NCBI RefSeq assembly: GCF_036227105.1
Contig: NZ_CP109434.1
Coordinates: forward strand, 1,182,001-1,246,000
DNA from: Amycolatopsis sp. NBC_01488
GTDB lineage: Bacteria > Actinomycetota > Actinomycetes > Mycobacteriales > Pseudonocardiaceae
Length of the DNA stretch: 64,000 bases
Reading direction: 5' to 3'
The first letter of the stretch is position 1, and the number at the start of each line of letters is the position of its first letter. This document shows positions 7,274-15,132 of the stretch, in pieces. Under the pieces are notes generated by a model. The model did not search any database. It worked only from the letters and a program-made list of their open reading frames with translations, and was not told where the DNA came from. The translations under genes were made by a program, and so were the position numbers.

Positions 7274-7597
7274 GTGCCCGATGACGACCTGGTGTTCAAG
7301 GCGCTGGCGGATCCGACCCGCCGGTTCCTGCTCGACCTGCTCTTCGAGCGCGACGGCCGCACGCTCACCGAGCTGGAGACCCAGGTCGACATGACCCGCT
7401 TCGGCGTCATGAAGCACCTCAAGCTCCTCGAGGAGGCCGGGCTCGTCGTCGCGCGGAAGGAAGGCCGGGAAAAGCGGCACTTCCTCAACCCCGTGCCGAT
7501 CCGGCAGATCCACGACCGGTGGATCGACAAGTACACCGAACGCCACGTCACCGCCCTGCTCGACCTCAAGAACGAACTGGAAGGCGAAGAACCATGA
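7274..7597 (+). CDS. ArsR-family winged-helix repressor
   Basis: A 107-residue repressor with a winged-helix domain: FKALADPTRRFLLDLLFERDGRTLTELE, then the recognition region TRFGVMKHLKLLEEAGLVVARKEGREK. No cysteine metal site (CxC) is present, so it belongs to the non-metal branch usually paired with SRPBCC proteins. The GTG at 7274 lies seven bases after a -10 box; a longer start at 7244 would fall inside the operator and is unlikely. Its stop overlaps the start of the SRPBCC gene. The perfect repeat at 7244-7259 should be its binding site. The inducer is unknown. Confidence 0.88.
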   Translation: MPDDDLVFKALADPTRRFLLDLLFERDGRTLTELETQVDMTRFGVMKHLKLLEEAGLVVARKEGREKRHFLNPVPIRQIHDRWIDKYTERHVTALLDLKNELEGEEP

Positions 7598-8106
7598 CGA
7601 CCACCGTGCAGGTCCACCGCGTCTACATCAAGGCCACCCCGGAGCGCATCTGGGAGGCCATCACCAAGCCCGAGTGGACCCAGAAGTACGGCTACACCGG
7701 CCTCGCCGACTTCGACCTCAAGGTCGGCGGCAAGCACCGCACCCGCCCGACGCAGGAGTTCATCGACGCCGGGTTCACCGGCGACCTCGTCGACGGCGAG
7801 GTCCTCGAGCTCGACCCGCCGCGCAAACTCGTCATCACCTGGAAGCTGCTCATGGGTCCCGAGGAGATGTCCGCCGAGCCGTACACGACGCTCACCTACG
7901 ACATCGAAGCGACGAAGACCGCCGGCACCAGGCTGACCGTCACGCACGACGTCACCGGCGCGCCGCTCACCGGCGAGATGGTCAGCGGCGTCCACGAGGA
8001 CGTCAACGCGGGCCCCGGCGAGAACGCGGGCGGCGGCTGGGACTGGATCCTGTCGGACCTCAAGTCCCTGCTGGAGACCGGCGAGATCCTCGTCCCCGCG
8101 CCGTGA
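7594..8106 (+). CDS. SRPBCC (AHSA1-type) domain protein
   Basis: A 170-residue single-domain START/Bet-v-1-like protein: VYIKATPERIWEAITKPEWTQKYGY at the N-terminus and a GGGWDWILSDLKSLLETG C-terminal helix, both typical of the AHSA1 (activator of Hsp90 ATPase homologue) group. The fold encloses a hydrophobic cavity for a small ligand. It is coupled to the upstream ArsR gene (ATGA overlap). Such pairs are widespread in actinomycetes, and the SRPBCC protein may sense or sequester the ligand that relieves repression. No catalytic residues can be assigned. Confidence 0.85.
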   Translation: MTTTVQVHRVYIKATPERIWEAITKPEWTQKYGYTGLADFDLKVGGKHRTRPTQEFIDAGFTGDLVDGEVLELDPPRKLVITWKLLMGPEEMSAEPYTTLTYDIEATKTAGTRLTVTHDVTGAPLTGEMVSGVHEDVNAGPGENAGGGWDWILSDLKSLLETGEILVPAP

Positions 8107-8113
8107 AAAGGTC

Positions 8114-8151
8114 TGGTGGCCCGCCTCGCGCCGCTTCGAGGCAGGCCACCA
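8114..8151. terminator. Hairpin between convergent SRPBCC and kinase genes
   Basis: Arms TGGTGGCCCGCCTCG and CGAGGCAGGCCACCA (one mismatch) enclose an eight-base loop. The stem lies exactly between the plus-strand stop at 8106 and the minus-strand stop at 8155, consistent with a bidirectional terminator. Confidence 0.65.
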
Positions 8152-8154
8152 GGT

Positions 8155-9123
8155 CTAGGTGCGCTGGGTCGCCGCCTTCAGCGACGCCTTCGCGGCGTCC
8201 GACGCGCCCAGCGTGTCCAGTCCGAACAAAGCCGCGCCCACGACGGGGTTGACGTCCACGACGCGCACCACCGCGCGCGGTGCCACCTTCAGGCAGCGCC
8301 GCTCGATCTCCGCGATCACCGGCGCGCCGATCCCGGTCAGCACCCCGCCACCGAGGACGATCTCCGGCGCCTCCTCGGTCAGCTCCAGGTTCCGCAGGAT
8401 CACCGCCGCGAACACGCTGACCTCCTCGACGAACCGGGTGACGATGTCCGACGCGACCTCGTCGCCCGCTGCCGCGACCTCGAACAGCAGCGGGCACAGC
8501 CCGTGAATCGAGGCGGCCGGAATTTCTTCGAAGTGCAGGCCCTGCACGACGTCCAGCAGCGTCGGCTTGCCGAAGAAGGAAGCCACCGCCGCCTGCAACG
8601 CGGTCCGCGGGCCGCGGCCGTCCTCGGCGCGCACGGCCCACCACAGGGCCTCCTCGCCGAGGCGGTAGCCGCCGCCCCAGTCGCCGGAGATCTTGCCCAG
8701 TGCGGGAAAGCGGTGCACGCGGCCGTCCGGGCCGACGCCGGCGCCGTTGATCCCGGCGCCGCACACGACCGCGACCCCCACCCCCGCGCTGCCCGCCCGG
8801 AGCAGCGCGAGGGTGTCGTTGCCGACGGTCAGGGTGTCGCTCCACCCGCGCGCGGACAGCGCCGCGTGCAGCGCCTCTTCCTCGCGCGGGAAATCCAGCC
8901 CGGCCAGGTACGCCGAGGTGTGCACCGCGAACGGCTTTTCGCCGAAGTCCGGGTAGGCCGCCAGCACCAGGCCTTCCAACGCCGTGACGCAGGCCGCGAC
9001 GCCGATGTTCTGCGGTGACGCACCGGGCCCACGCGACTTGCCCAGCACGACGCCGTCTTCCGAGATCACCAGGACCTCGGTCTTGCTGTTGCCGCCGTCG
9101 ATGGCGATAACCGCAGGCCTCAT
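8155..9123 (-). CDS. BadF/BadG-type sugar kinase (GlcNAc kinase-like)
   Basis: A 322-residue ASKHA-fold ATPase. The phosphate-1 motif is DGGNSKTE at residues 9-16, followed by GPGASPQNIG, GNDTLALLRAG, VVCGAGINGAG and KISGDWGGGYRLGEEA, the typical layout of N-acetylglucosamine kinases of the BadF/BadG/BcrA superfamily. It is the last gene of the minus-strand uptake operon and overlaps the GH4 gene by ATGA. It should phosphorylate the sugar released by the glycosidase. GlcNAc or a related aminosugar is the best guess from the family, but neutral hexoses cannot be excluded. Confidence 0.83.
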   Translation of the reverse strand: MRPAVIAIDGGNSKTEVLVISEDGVVLGKSRGPGASPQNIGVAACVTALEGLVLAAYPDFGEKPFAVHTSAYLAGLDFPREEEALHAALSARGWSDTLTVGNDTLALLRAGSAGVGVAVVCGAGINGAGVGPDGRVHRFPALGKISGDWGGGYRLGEEALWWAVRAEDGRGPRTALQAAVASFFGKPTLLDVVQGLHFEEIPAASIHGLCPLLFEVAAAGDEVASDIVTRFVEEVSVFAAVILRNLELTEEAPEIVLGGGVLTGIGAPVIAEIERRCLKVAPRAVVRVVDVNPVVGAALFGLDTLGASDAAKASLKAATQRT

Positions 9124-10385
9124 CCGCGCGCCCACGGCAGGTACTCGCGGTTGATCTGCACCAGGGAGTCGGCGAGCGTGTCGGCCTTCGTGTACTGCCC
9201 GACCAGGGGGTGCGCCAGCAGCGCGTCCGCCACCCGATCGCGGCCGCCCTTGATCGCCGCCTCCAGCGCCAGGAACTCGTACGCGGTCGTGGCCGCGATG
9301 AGGCCCGAGTACTGAGGCTCCACCGGCGGCTGCGGGATCGCCGTCGCCCCCTTGGAGTCCACAATGGACCGTGACTCGATGACGGCGTCGTCCGGCAGGA
9401 ACGGGAACGTCCCGTCGTTGCGGACGTTCACCACGTGCTCCTCGGCCGGCCCGCCCGCGGTCAGCGCGTGCACAAGTTGCACCGCGGCTTCCGAGTAGTA
9501 CGCCCCGCCGCGCTTCTCCAGCGACTCCGGCTTCGTGTTCTGCTCCGGGTCGAGGTAGATCTTCAGCAGCTCTTCCTCGACGTCGGACACGACGTCCGCG
9601 CGCGGCCGCTCGGTGCGCTGCTTGGTGACCTGCTCGTCGTGCGCGTAGAAGTACTTCAGGTAGTACGACGGCACGACGTTCATCCGCCGCAGCCACTTCT
9701 CCGGCACGCTGACCTCGGTGGACAGGTAGTCCAGGTGCTCCTCGAGCAGCTCGGGGAGCCGGTCGACGCCGTCGACGAGCGCGCCACGCTCCCAGCTCAG
9801 GTGGTTGAGTCCGGTGTGGACGAGCTTGACGTCGTCCGCGCCGACCCCCAGGAGCTTCCCGAACTGCCGCTGCAGGTTGATCGCGACGTTGCACAGCCCG
9901 ACCGCGCGGTGGCCTTCCTGCAGCAGCGCGCGCGTGACGATGCCGACCGGGTTGGTGAAGTTGACGATCCACGTGTCGTCGCCGGCGATCTTGCGGACGC
10001 GGTCGGCGATGTCGAGCACCACCGGCACCGTGCGCAGCGCCTTCGCCAGCCCGCCCGCGCCGGTCGTCTCCTGCCCGACGCAGCCGCAGGCGTGCGGGAA
10101 CGTCTCGTCGGAACGCCGCGCCCGCTGGCCGCCGACACGCAGCTGGATCAGCACCGCCGACGCGCCGTCGACGCCCTCTTCCAGCGACTGCGTGGTCCGC
10201 ACCTGCGCCGGGTGACCGGCGTGGTCGAGGAGGCGTTGACTGAACCCGCCGACGGCCTCGACGCGGTAGGCGTCCGGGTCGACCAGCACGATCTCGTCGA
10301 CGTCCAAAGTGGACCGGCGCCCGGCGATCCCGTCGATCAGTTCCGGCGTGTAGGTGGACCCGCCACCGACGACTGCCAGCTTCAT
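9120..10385 (-). CDS. Glycoside hydrolase family 4 (6-phospho-beta-glucosidase-like)
   Basis: A 421-residue NAD- and Mn-dependent glycosidase. The Rossmann start is GGGSTYTPEL (residues 7-16), TNPV is at 144-147, and the metal ligands expected for GH4 are Cys165 (GLCNVAIN) and His195 (TGLNHLSW). GH4 enzymes cleave by oxidation at C3 and elimination rather than by acid/base hydrolysis. Annotated relatives are 6-phospho-beta-glucosidases, yet this gene sits with an ABC importer, which brings in unphosphorylated sugar, and with a downstream kinase. It may therefore act on a free disaccharide, or on one phosphorylated by the adjacent kinase. Overlaps both neighbouring genes by four bases. Confidence 0.9.
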   Translation of the reverse strand: MKLAVVGGGSTYTPELIDGIAGRRSTLDVDEIVLVDPDAYRVEAVGGFSQRLLDHAGHPAQVRTTQSLEEGVDGASAVLIQLRVGGQRARRSDETFPHACGCVGQETTGAGGLAKALRTVPVVLDIADRVRKIAGDDTWIVNFTNPVGIVTRALLQEGHRAVGLCNVAINLQRQFGKLLGVGADDVKLVHTGLNHLSWERGALVDGVDRLPELLEEHLDYLSTEVSVPEKWLRRMNVVPSYYLKYFYAHDEQVTKQRTERPRADVVSDVEEELLKIYLDPEQNTKPESLEKRGGAYYSEAAVQLVHALTAGGPAEEHVVNVRNDGTFPFLPDDAVIESRSIVDSKGATAIPQPPVEPQYSGLIAATTAYEFLALEAAIKGGRDRVADALLAHPLVGQYTKADTLADSLVQINREYLPWARG

Positions 10386-11275
10386 CCCTTGACTCCCGTG
10401 AATGTGATGCCCTTGACGAACGACTTCTGCGCGAACACGAACAGCACGATCACCGGCGCCATGATCAGCGCGGTCGCCGCCATCGTCATGTTCCACTCGA
10501 CGTGGTGCATGCCGCGGAAGGACGCGATCGCCAGCGAAAGCGGCCAGTGGTCCTGGTTCTCGCCGGTGTAGAGCAGTGGCCCGAAGTAGTCGTTCCAGGT
10601 GAACAGGAAGCAGAACATCGCGGTGGCCGCGATCCCCGGCTTGGCCATCGGGATCAGCACCCGGACCATCGCCTGGAACTCGGTACAGCCGTCGATCTTC
10701 GCCGCCTCGATGTAGTCCTTCGGAATCGTCAAGAAGAACTGCCGGAGCAGGAAGATCGAGAACGCGTCGAAGAAGAAGTACGGCACGATCAGCGGAACCA
10801 GCGTGCCGGTGAGGCCCATCCGGACCCACAGGTCGTACAGCGGCACGACGGTGACCTGTGGCGGCAGCAGCATCGCGGCCACGGTCAGCATGAAGAACAG
10901 GTTCTGCCCGCGCCACCGCAGCTTCGCGAGGCCGTACGCCGCCGGGATCGCCGAGAGCAGCGCGCCCGCCGTCGCGCACGCCGAGTACAGCAGGCTGTTG
11001 CCGAAGTACTCCAGCAGCGGGGCCTTCTTGAACACCGTGACGAAGTTCTCGAAGTGCCATTCGGACGGCCACAGGCTCGCCGTCATCGCCTGGTCGCTCT
11101 TCATCACCGCGGTGAGGAAGACGAACAGGAGCGGCAGCATGAAGATCACGCCGAGGGCGATCCCGACCGAATGCAGCGCGATGAACGACAGCCGCTTGTC
11201 CCAGTTGCGCTTGAACTGCACGCGAGGCGGCACGGAGGCCGGCGGCTTGCGCGCGGTGTCGGACAGCGTGATCAT
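10382..11275 (-). CDS. Sugar ABC transporter permease (MalG type)
   Basis: A 297-residue inner-membrane permease with six hydrophobic segments and the EAA loop EAAKIDGCTEFQAMVRVLIPMAKPGI, which docks onto the ATPase. An N-terminal soluble stretch of about 30 residues precedes helix 1. It pairs with the permease at 11272 and the lipoprotein at 12255 to form a CUT1-type importer. No ATPase gene is in the cluster, so a shared MsiK-like ATPase encoded elsewhere is expected, as in other actinomycetes. Start and stop overlap the neighbouring genes by four bases. Confidence 0.92.
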   Translation of the reverse strand: MITLSDTARKPPASVPPRVQFKRNWDKRLSFIALHSVGIALGVIFMLPLLFVFLTAVMKSDQAMTASLWPSEWHFENFVTVFKKAPLLEYFGNSLLYSACATAGALLSAIPAAYGLAKLRWRGQNLFFMLTVAAMLLPPQVTVVPLYDLWVRMGLTGTLVPLIVPYFFFDAFSIFLLRQFFLTIPKDYIEAAKIDGCTEFQAMVRVLIPMAKPGIAATAMFCFLFTWNDYFGPLLYTGENQDHWPLSLAIASFRGMHHVEWNMTMAATALIMAPVIVLFVFAQKSFVKGITFTGVKG

Positions 11276-12258
11276 GCCGCCTCCTCCTGGTGCTGGGACT
11301 TCCGCAGCTGCCGCACGAGAATCCAGGTGAACGCCGACGACACGATGAACAGCAGCACGGCCATCGCCGCCGCGTAGCCCATGTTGAAGTAGCGGAATCC
11401 CTGGACGTACAACCAGATCGGGTACGTCAGCGTCGAGTTCTCCGGTGCGCCGATGAGCTTCGAGTTGCCGGCGACGTCCGCCGTGCCCGCCGAAGCCGAC
11501 GCCGCGACGATCGCCTGCGTGAAGAACTGCAGGGCGTAGATGATCGAGTTGACCACGCCGAACAGCAGGACCGGCGAGATCGACGGCAGCGTGACGTGCC
11601 AGAACCGGCGGACCGGGCCGGCGCCGTCGAGGGCGGCTGCTTCGTACTGCTCGGTCGGGACGTCCAGCAGCGCGGCCAGGATGATGATCATCAGCTCGCC
11701 GGAGCCCCACAGCGCGAGCAGCGTCAGCGCGGGCTTCGACATGGCCGGGCTGTTGAACCACAGGCCGCCGTCGATGCCGACGAGCCGCAGGAACCGGTTG
11801 ACCGGGCCGAACTCCGGGTTGAACACGAAGACGAACGCCAGGGTCGCCGCCGCGGGCGGGGCGAGCGTCGGCAGGTAGCAGAGCGTCCGGACCAGGCCGA
11901 CGCCCGACTTGAGCCGCGAAATCACCGACGCGATGCCGAGGGAGAACACCACCCGGCAGACCGTCAGGACGACCACCAGCCACAGCGTGTTGTACGCGGC
12001 CGTGCCGACCAGCGGCTCGGTGGTGAACATCCGGACGTAGTTGTCGAAGCCGATGAACTGCGGCGGGTTGATCAGGTCGTACCGGGTGAACGAGTAGTAG
12101 ACCGTGGCGATCAGCGGGTAGCCGAAGAAGATCAGGAACCCGAGGAACGCCGGGGCCATGAAGAAGACGACGGTCCGGCGGCGCTTGGCCCGGCGGGCCC
12201 CCGTCCGCACCTTGGCAGGTGCGGACGGGGAAGCCTTTTGCGCGAGCGTGGACGTCAT
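11272..12258 (-). CDS. Sugar ABC transporter permease (MalF type)
   Basis: A 328-residue permease: basic N-terminus (KVRTGARRAKRRR), first helix VVFFMAPAFLGFLIFFGYPLIATVYYSF, and an EAA loop YEAAALDGAGPVRRFWHVTLPSISP. It is the first permease after the solute-binding lipoprotein and heterodimerises with the MalG-type partner. Its start overlaps the lipoprotein stop (ATGA) and its stop overlaps the next start. Substrate specificity cannot be read from the sequence. Confidence 0.92.
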   Translation of the reverse strand: MTSTLAQKASPSAPAKVRTGARRAKRRRTVVFFMAPAFLGFLIFFGYPLIATVYYSFTRYDLINPPQFIGFDNYVRMFTTEPLVGTAAYNTLWLVVVLTVCRVVFSLGIASVISRLKSGVGLVRTLCYLPTLAPPAAATLAFVFVFNPEFGPVNRFLRLVGIDGGLWFNSPAMSKPALTLLALWGSGELMIIILAALLDVPTEQYEAAALDGAGPVRRFWHVTLPSISPVLLFGVVNSIIYALQFFTQAIVAASASAGTADVAGNSKLIGAPENSTLTYPIWLYVQGFRYFNMGYAAAMAVLLFIVSSAFTWILVRQLRKSQHQEEAA

Positions 12259-13616
12259 CCGCCCGCGCCCTTCTGCTTGAGTTCGTCGTTGACCTGCGCG
12301 TCCACCTTCGCCAGGCCCGCGGTCAGGTCGGGGATCGACCCGGCCTGCCACTTCTCGGCGAAGTCGTTGACCGCCTTGAGGTGCGCGTCGCCGATCGGGG
12401 TGGTCTGGTTGGCCACCAGCTTGCCGCTGTCGTAGATGTCGAGGAACGTCTTGAACTGCGGCTGCAGGTCCAGCTTCGGCGAGGTCAGCGACGCCTTGGT
12501 GCTGGGCACGTTCTTCAGGCCGTTGGCCATGTCCACCAGCGTGTCGGTGTCCAGGGTGACCTGCTTGATGAGCTCCCACGCGGCGCCGGGGTTCTTGGCG
12601 CCCTTGGGGATCGCGATGATCGTGCCGGTGGTGAAGCCGCCGCCGTAGTGGTCGGCCATCGTGTCGAGCACCGGGAACGGCGCGGTCTGGTACTTGACGT
12701 CGGGTGCCTGGTCCTTGAGGAACGCGGTGCGGAACTCGCCGTCCATGATCATGGCGAGCTTGCCCTTCTGGAAGCCGTGGTCGGCGGAGTACTCGTCACC
12801 GAGGCCGGCCTTGAACTTCTCGACCTTGTCGTGGCCGCCGTAGAAGTCGATGAGCTGCTTCTGGAACTCGAACATCGCCTTCCAGCCGGGATTGCTGGCG
12901 AGGTCCGACTTGCCGTCCGGGCCGAGGAAGGGCGCGCCGAAGTACTGCGCCCAGTACTGGGCCTGGTTGGCGTAGAACGGCATCGAAGGCAGGAAGCCCG
13001 CGACCTTGATCGAGCCGTCCGGGTTGAACTCGGTCAGCTTCTTGGTGTCCTCGAACAGCTCCGACATCGTCTTCGGCGGCGAAGTGATGCCCTTCGACGC
13101 GAACATGTCGGTGTTGTAGTACATCCCGTAGACGTCGGCGAGCATCGGCATCGCGCACCGCTTGCCCTGGTACTCGGTGTAGTTGCGGACCGCGTCCGGG
13201 ATTTGGTTCAGGTCGATCTTGTCGCGGTCGATGTAGGGCTTGAGGTCCTGGAAACTGCCGGTGGAGCACCAGGCGCCCAGGTTGTCGGTGTAGAAGGAGA
13301 TCGCGACGTCGGGTGGGTTGCCGCCGCGGATCGACTGCGTCAGCTTGTCGTCGTCCTGGTTGCCCTCGTGCTTGATCTCGATGTTCGGGTACTTCGCCTT
13401 GAGCTTGTTCAGGCCCGCGGTGACCACGCCGTACTCGCGGTCGGTGAACTTGGAGTACACGGTGATCGTGAGCTTGTCGTCCTTGCCGGGCGCGGCGGCC
13501 GCGTTACCGCCGCCGCTCGGGGCGGCGGCGCCGGAACAGGCGCTGGTCAGCAGGACGGACGCCGCGGCGGCGACCGCTAACAGCGAGCCGCGGCGGATCC
13601 GGGTGGTAGGGGGCAT
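12255..13616 (-). CDS. Extracellular sugar-binding lipoprotein
   Basis: A 453-residue family-1 solute-binding protein. It begins with a basic and hydrophobic signal (TTRIRRGSLLAVAAAASVLL) and a lipobox-like TSAC with the modified cysteine at Cys27, followed by a Ser/Gly/Ala linker. The body has the type-1 pattern LTITVYSKF then KAKYPNIEIKHEGN, and later GFTTGTIIAIPKGAKNPGAAWELIKQ. It captures the glycoside outside the membrane and passes it to the two permeases. The ATG at 13616 sits just behind GAGGAGGG. It is the first transport gene, 24 bases after the ROK regulator stop, so all six genes probably form one transcript. Confidence 0.92.
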   Translation of the reverse strand: MPPTTRIRRGSLLAVAAAASVLLTSACSGAAAPSGGGNAAAAPGKDDKLTITVYSKFTDREYGVVTAGLNKLKAKYPNIEIKHEGNQDDDKLTQSIRGGNPPDVAISFYTDNLGAWCSTGSFQDLKPYIDRDKIDLNQIPDAVRNYTEYQGKRCAMPMLADVYGMYYNTDMFASKGITSPPKTMSELFEDTKKLTEFNPDGSIKVAGFLPSMPFYANQAQYWAQYFGAPFLGPDGKSDLASNPGWKAMFEFQKQLIDFYGGHDKVEKFKAGLGDEYSADHGFQKGKLAMIMDGEFRTAFLKDQAPDVKYQTAPFPVLDTMADHYGGGFTTGTIIAIPKGAKNPGAAWELIKQVTLDTDTLVDMANGLKNVPSTKASLTSPKLDLQPQFKTFLDIYDSGKLVANQTTPIGDAHLKAVNDFAEKWQAGSIPDLTAGLAKVDAQVNDELKQKGAGG

Positions 13617-13640
13617 GGCCCTCCTCCTCATCGGTTGGGG

Positions 13641-14903
13641 CTACTCGGTTGGGGACGGGGCGGGACGGGTGTTCGGGAGGGCCTCCGGGGTCTTGCCGAG
13701 TGGCTCTCCGACCGCGGGCCTGCGCGACCCGAGGAGCGTGGGGGTGACGACGCCGAAGACGTCCTCACGGGCGGTGGCCAGCGCGGACTGCAGCGCACCG
13801 GCGCGGACGGCGTTGCCCTGCACCGAAGCGCAGCCGACGGGCGTGCGCGGCAGGACCAGTTCGTGCAGCTTTTCCTGCACCAGCGCGGCGAAGTTCTCGC
13901 CACCGGCGCGGCTGGTGTCGCCGCAGAGGAGCACGAGCTGCGGGTCGGCGACCGCGACGAGGTTGGCCACGCCCCCGGCGACCCGCCTCGCGAGGTCCTC
14001 GAGGAAGGGGTGCCGCTGCCCGGCTTGGGTGACGGCGTCCCAGGCGGTCTCGGCCTGGATGCCGTGCGCGGCGGCGAGGCGGCAGATGGCGGGCGAGTCG
14101 ACCAGGTTGCCGAACCGCGCGCCGGCCTCGGGCCAGACGTCGCCGGTGTCCACGGTGGCCGGGTCGGGCACGCGCATCCAGTCGATCTCGCCGCCCCCGC
14201 CGGTGGCGCCGCGCAGCAGCCGGCGTCCGATCACGACCGCGCCGCCGACGCCTTCGGACAGCCACACCATGACGAAGTCGTCGACGTCCTGGGCCTGCCC
14301 GACGCTCATCTCCTCGACGGCGACGAGGTTGACGTCGTTCTCGATGAGGACGTCGACGCCGAGGTCGTCGGAGAGCTTCTGCGGGACGTCGAAGCCGAGC
14401 CAGCCGGGGATGTGCGGGGCGGAGGAGAGCAGGCCGGTCCGCGGATCGAACGCCCCCTGCGCGCCGATCACGACGTGGGCCAGCTGCTCCCGGGTGATCC
14501 CGGCTTCTCCGGCGACTTTCTGGAGGGCCTCCCCGAAGGTTCCGACGACGTCGGCGCCTTCGTGGACGGGCAGCGGCGTCCGGTATTCGGCGAGCACGAT
14601 CCCGGCGACGTCGGCGACGACGAAGTCCGCGATGTGCGGTGTCAGGTCCACGGCGGCGACGAAGGCGAGGCTGCCGTTGGCGGCCCAGAGCTGGGCGCGC
14701 GGCCCCCGTCCGCCTCCTCGGACGCCGGCCTTCATGACGAGGTTGTCCTGCTCGAGGCGGGTGAGGAGCTGCGCGGTGGCGGGCTTGGAGAGCCCGATGG
14801 CGAGCTCCAGCTCGGCGCGGGTCAGGGGGCCTTCCCGGAGGAGGACCTCGATGGCGGCGCGATCGTTGATCTCGCGCAGCATCCGCGGGCTACCGGCTCG
14901 CAC
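13641..14903 (-). CDS. ROK-family transcriptional regulator
   Basis: A 420-residue regulator: N-terminal winged helix (SPRMLREINDRAAIEVLLREGPLTRAELELAIGLSKPATAQLLTRLE) followed by an actin-like ROK sugar-binding domain (VVIGAQGAFDPRTGLL, IENDVNLVAVEE, LSEGVGGAVVIG). The ROK zinc signature CxCGxxGC is absent; the region reads GGGGEIDWMRVPDP, so it is unlikely to be a sugar kinase and may sense sugar differently from NagC/Mlc. It heads the uptake operon and should repress it until the sugar or its phosphate binds. A candidate operator lies at 14918-14935. The C-terminal 25 residues are low complexity. Confidence 0.88.
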   Translation of the reverse strand: MRAGSPRMLREINDRAAIEVLLREGPLTRAELELAIGLSKPATAQLLTRLEQDNLVMKAGVRGGGRGPRAQLWAANGSLAFVAAVDLTPHIADFVVADVAGIVLAEYRTPLPVHEGADVVGTFGEALQKVAGEAGITREQLAHVVIGAQGAFDPRTGLLSSAPHIPGWLGFDVPQKLSDDLGVDVLIENDVNLVAVEEMSVGQAQDVDDFVMVWLSEGVGGAVVIGRRLLRGATGGGGEIDWMRVPDPATVDTGDVWPEAGARFGNLVDSPAICRLAAAHGIQAETAWDAVTQAGQRHPFLEDLARRVAGGVANLVAVADPQLVLLCGDTSRAGGENFAALVQEKLHELVLPRTPVGCASVQGNAVRAGALQSALATAREDVFGVVTPTLLGSRRPAVGEPLGKTPEALPNTRPAPSPTE

Positions 14904-14917
14904 GCATCGCCCCCGAC

Positions 14918-14935
14918 TTAATTAGGATACTTTAC
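14918..14935. promoter_or_regulatory. Candidate ROK operator
   Basis: The AT-rich stretch TTAATTAGGATACTTTAC lies 15 bases upstream of the ROK start codon, in a 70% GC setting. Its content (TTAGG..AC.TT) resembles sites recalled for actinobacterial ROK regulators. No other AT-rich island occurs before the operon, so this is the natural regulatory site for the six-gene cluster. Confidence 0.45.
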
Positions 14936-15080
14936 AGACGGTTTCGCAGGACTGTAGTGAGCCGGGGCACAGCCGTCAACGGTCTCGCGAAACGGCCAGG
15001 TAACGCTTGCCGGCGCGCTGGGCTATGTGGACGAAACACCGGTGAACGAGTTCCGACGGGCTCGCACGAGACGCAACGAG

Positions 15081-15108
15081 AACGGCCCCGACGCGAGCCG
15101 GGGCCGTT
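15081..15108 (-). terminator. Hairpin downstream of nudC
   Basis: Arms AACGGCCCCG and CGGGGCCGTT with an eight-base loop lie 24 bases beyond the nudC stop on the minus strand. It likely ends the M16-M16-nudC transcript. Confidence 0.65.
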
Positions 15109-15132
15109 GTGTGGTCGCTCTGTCGCGGGCGG

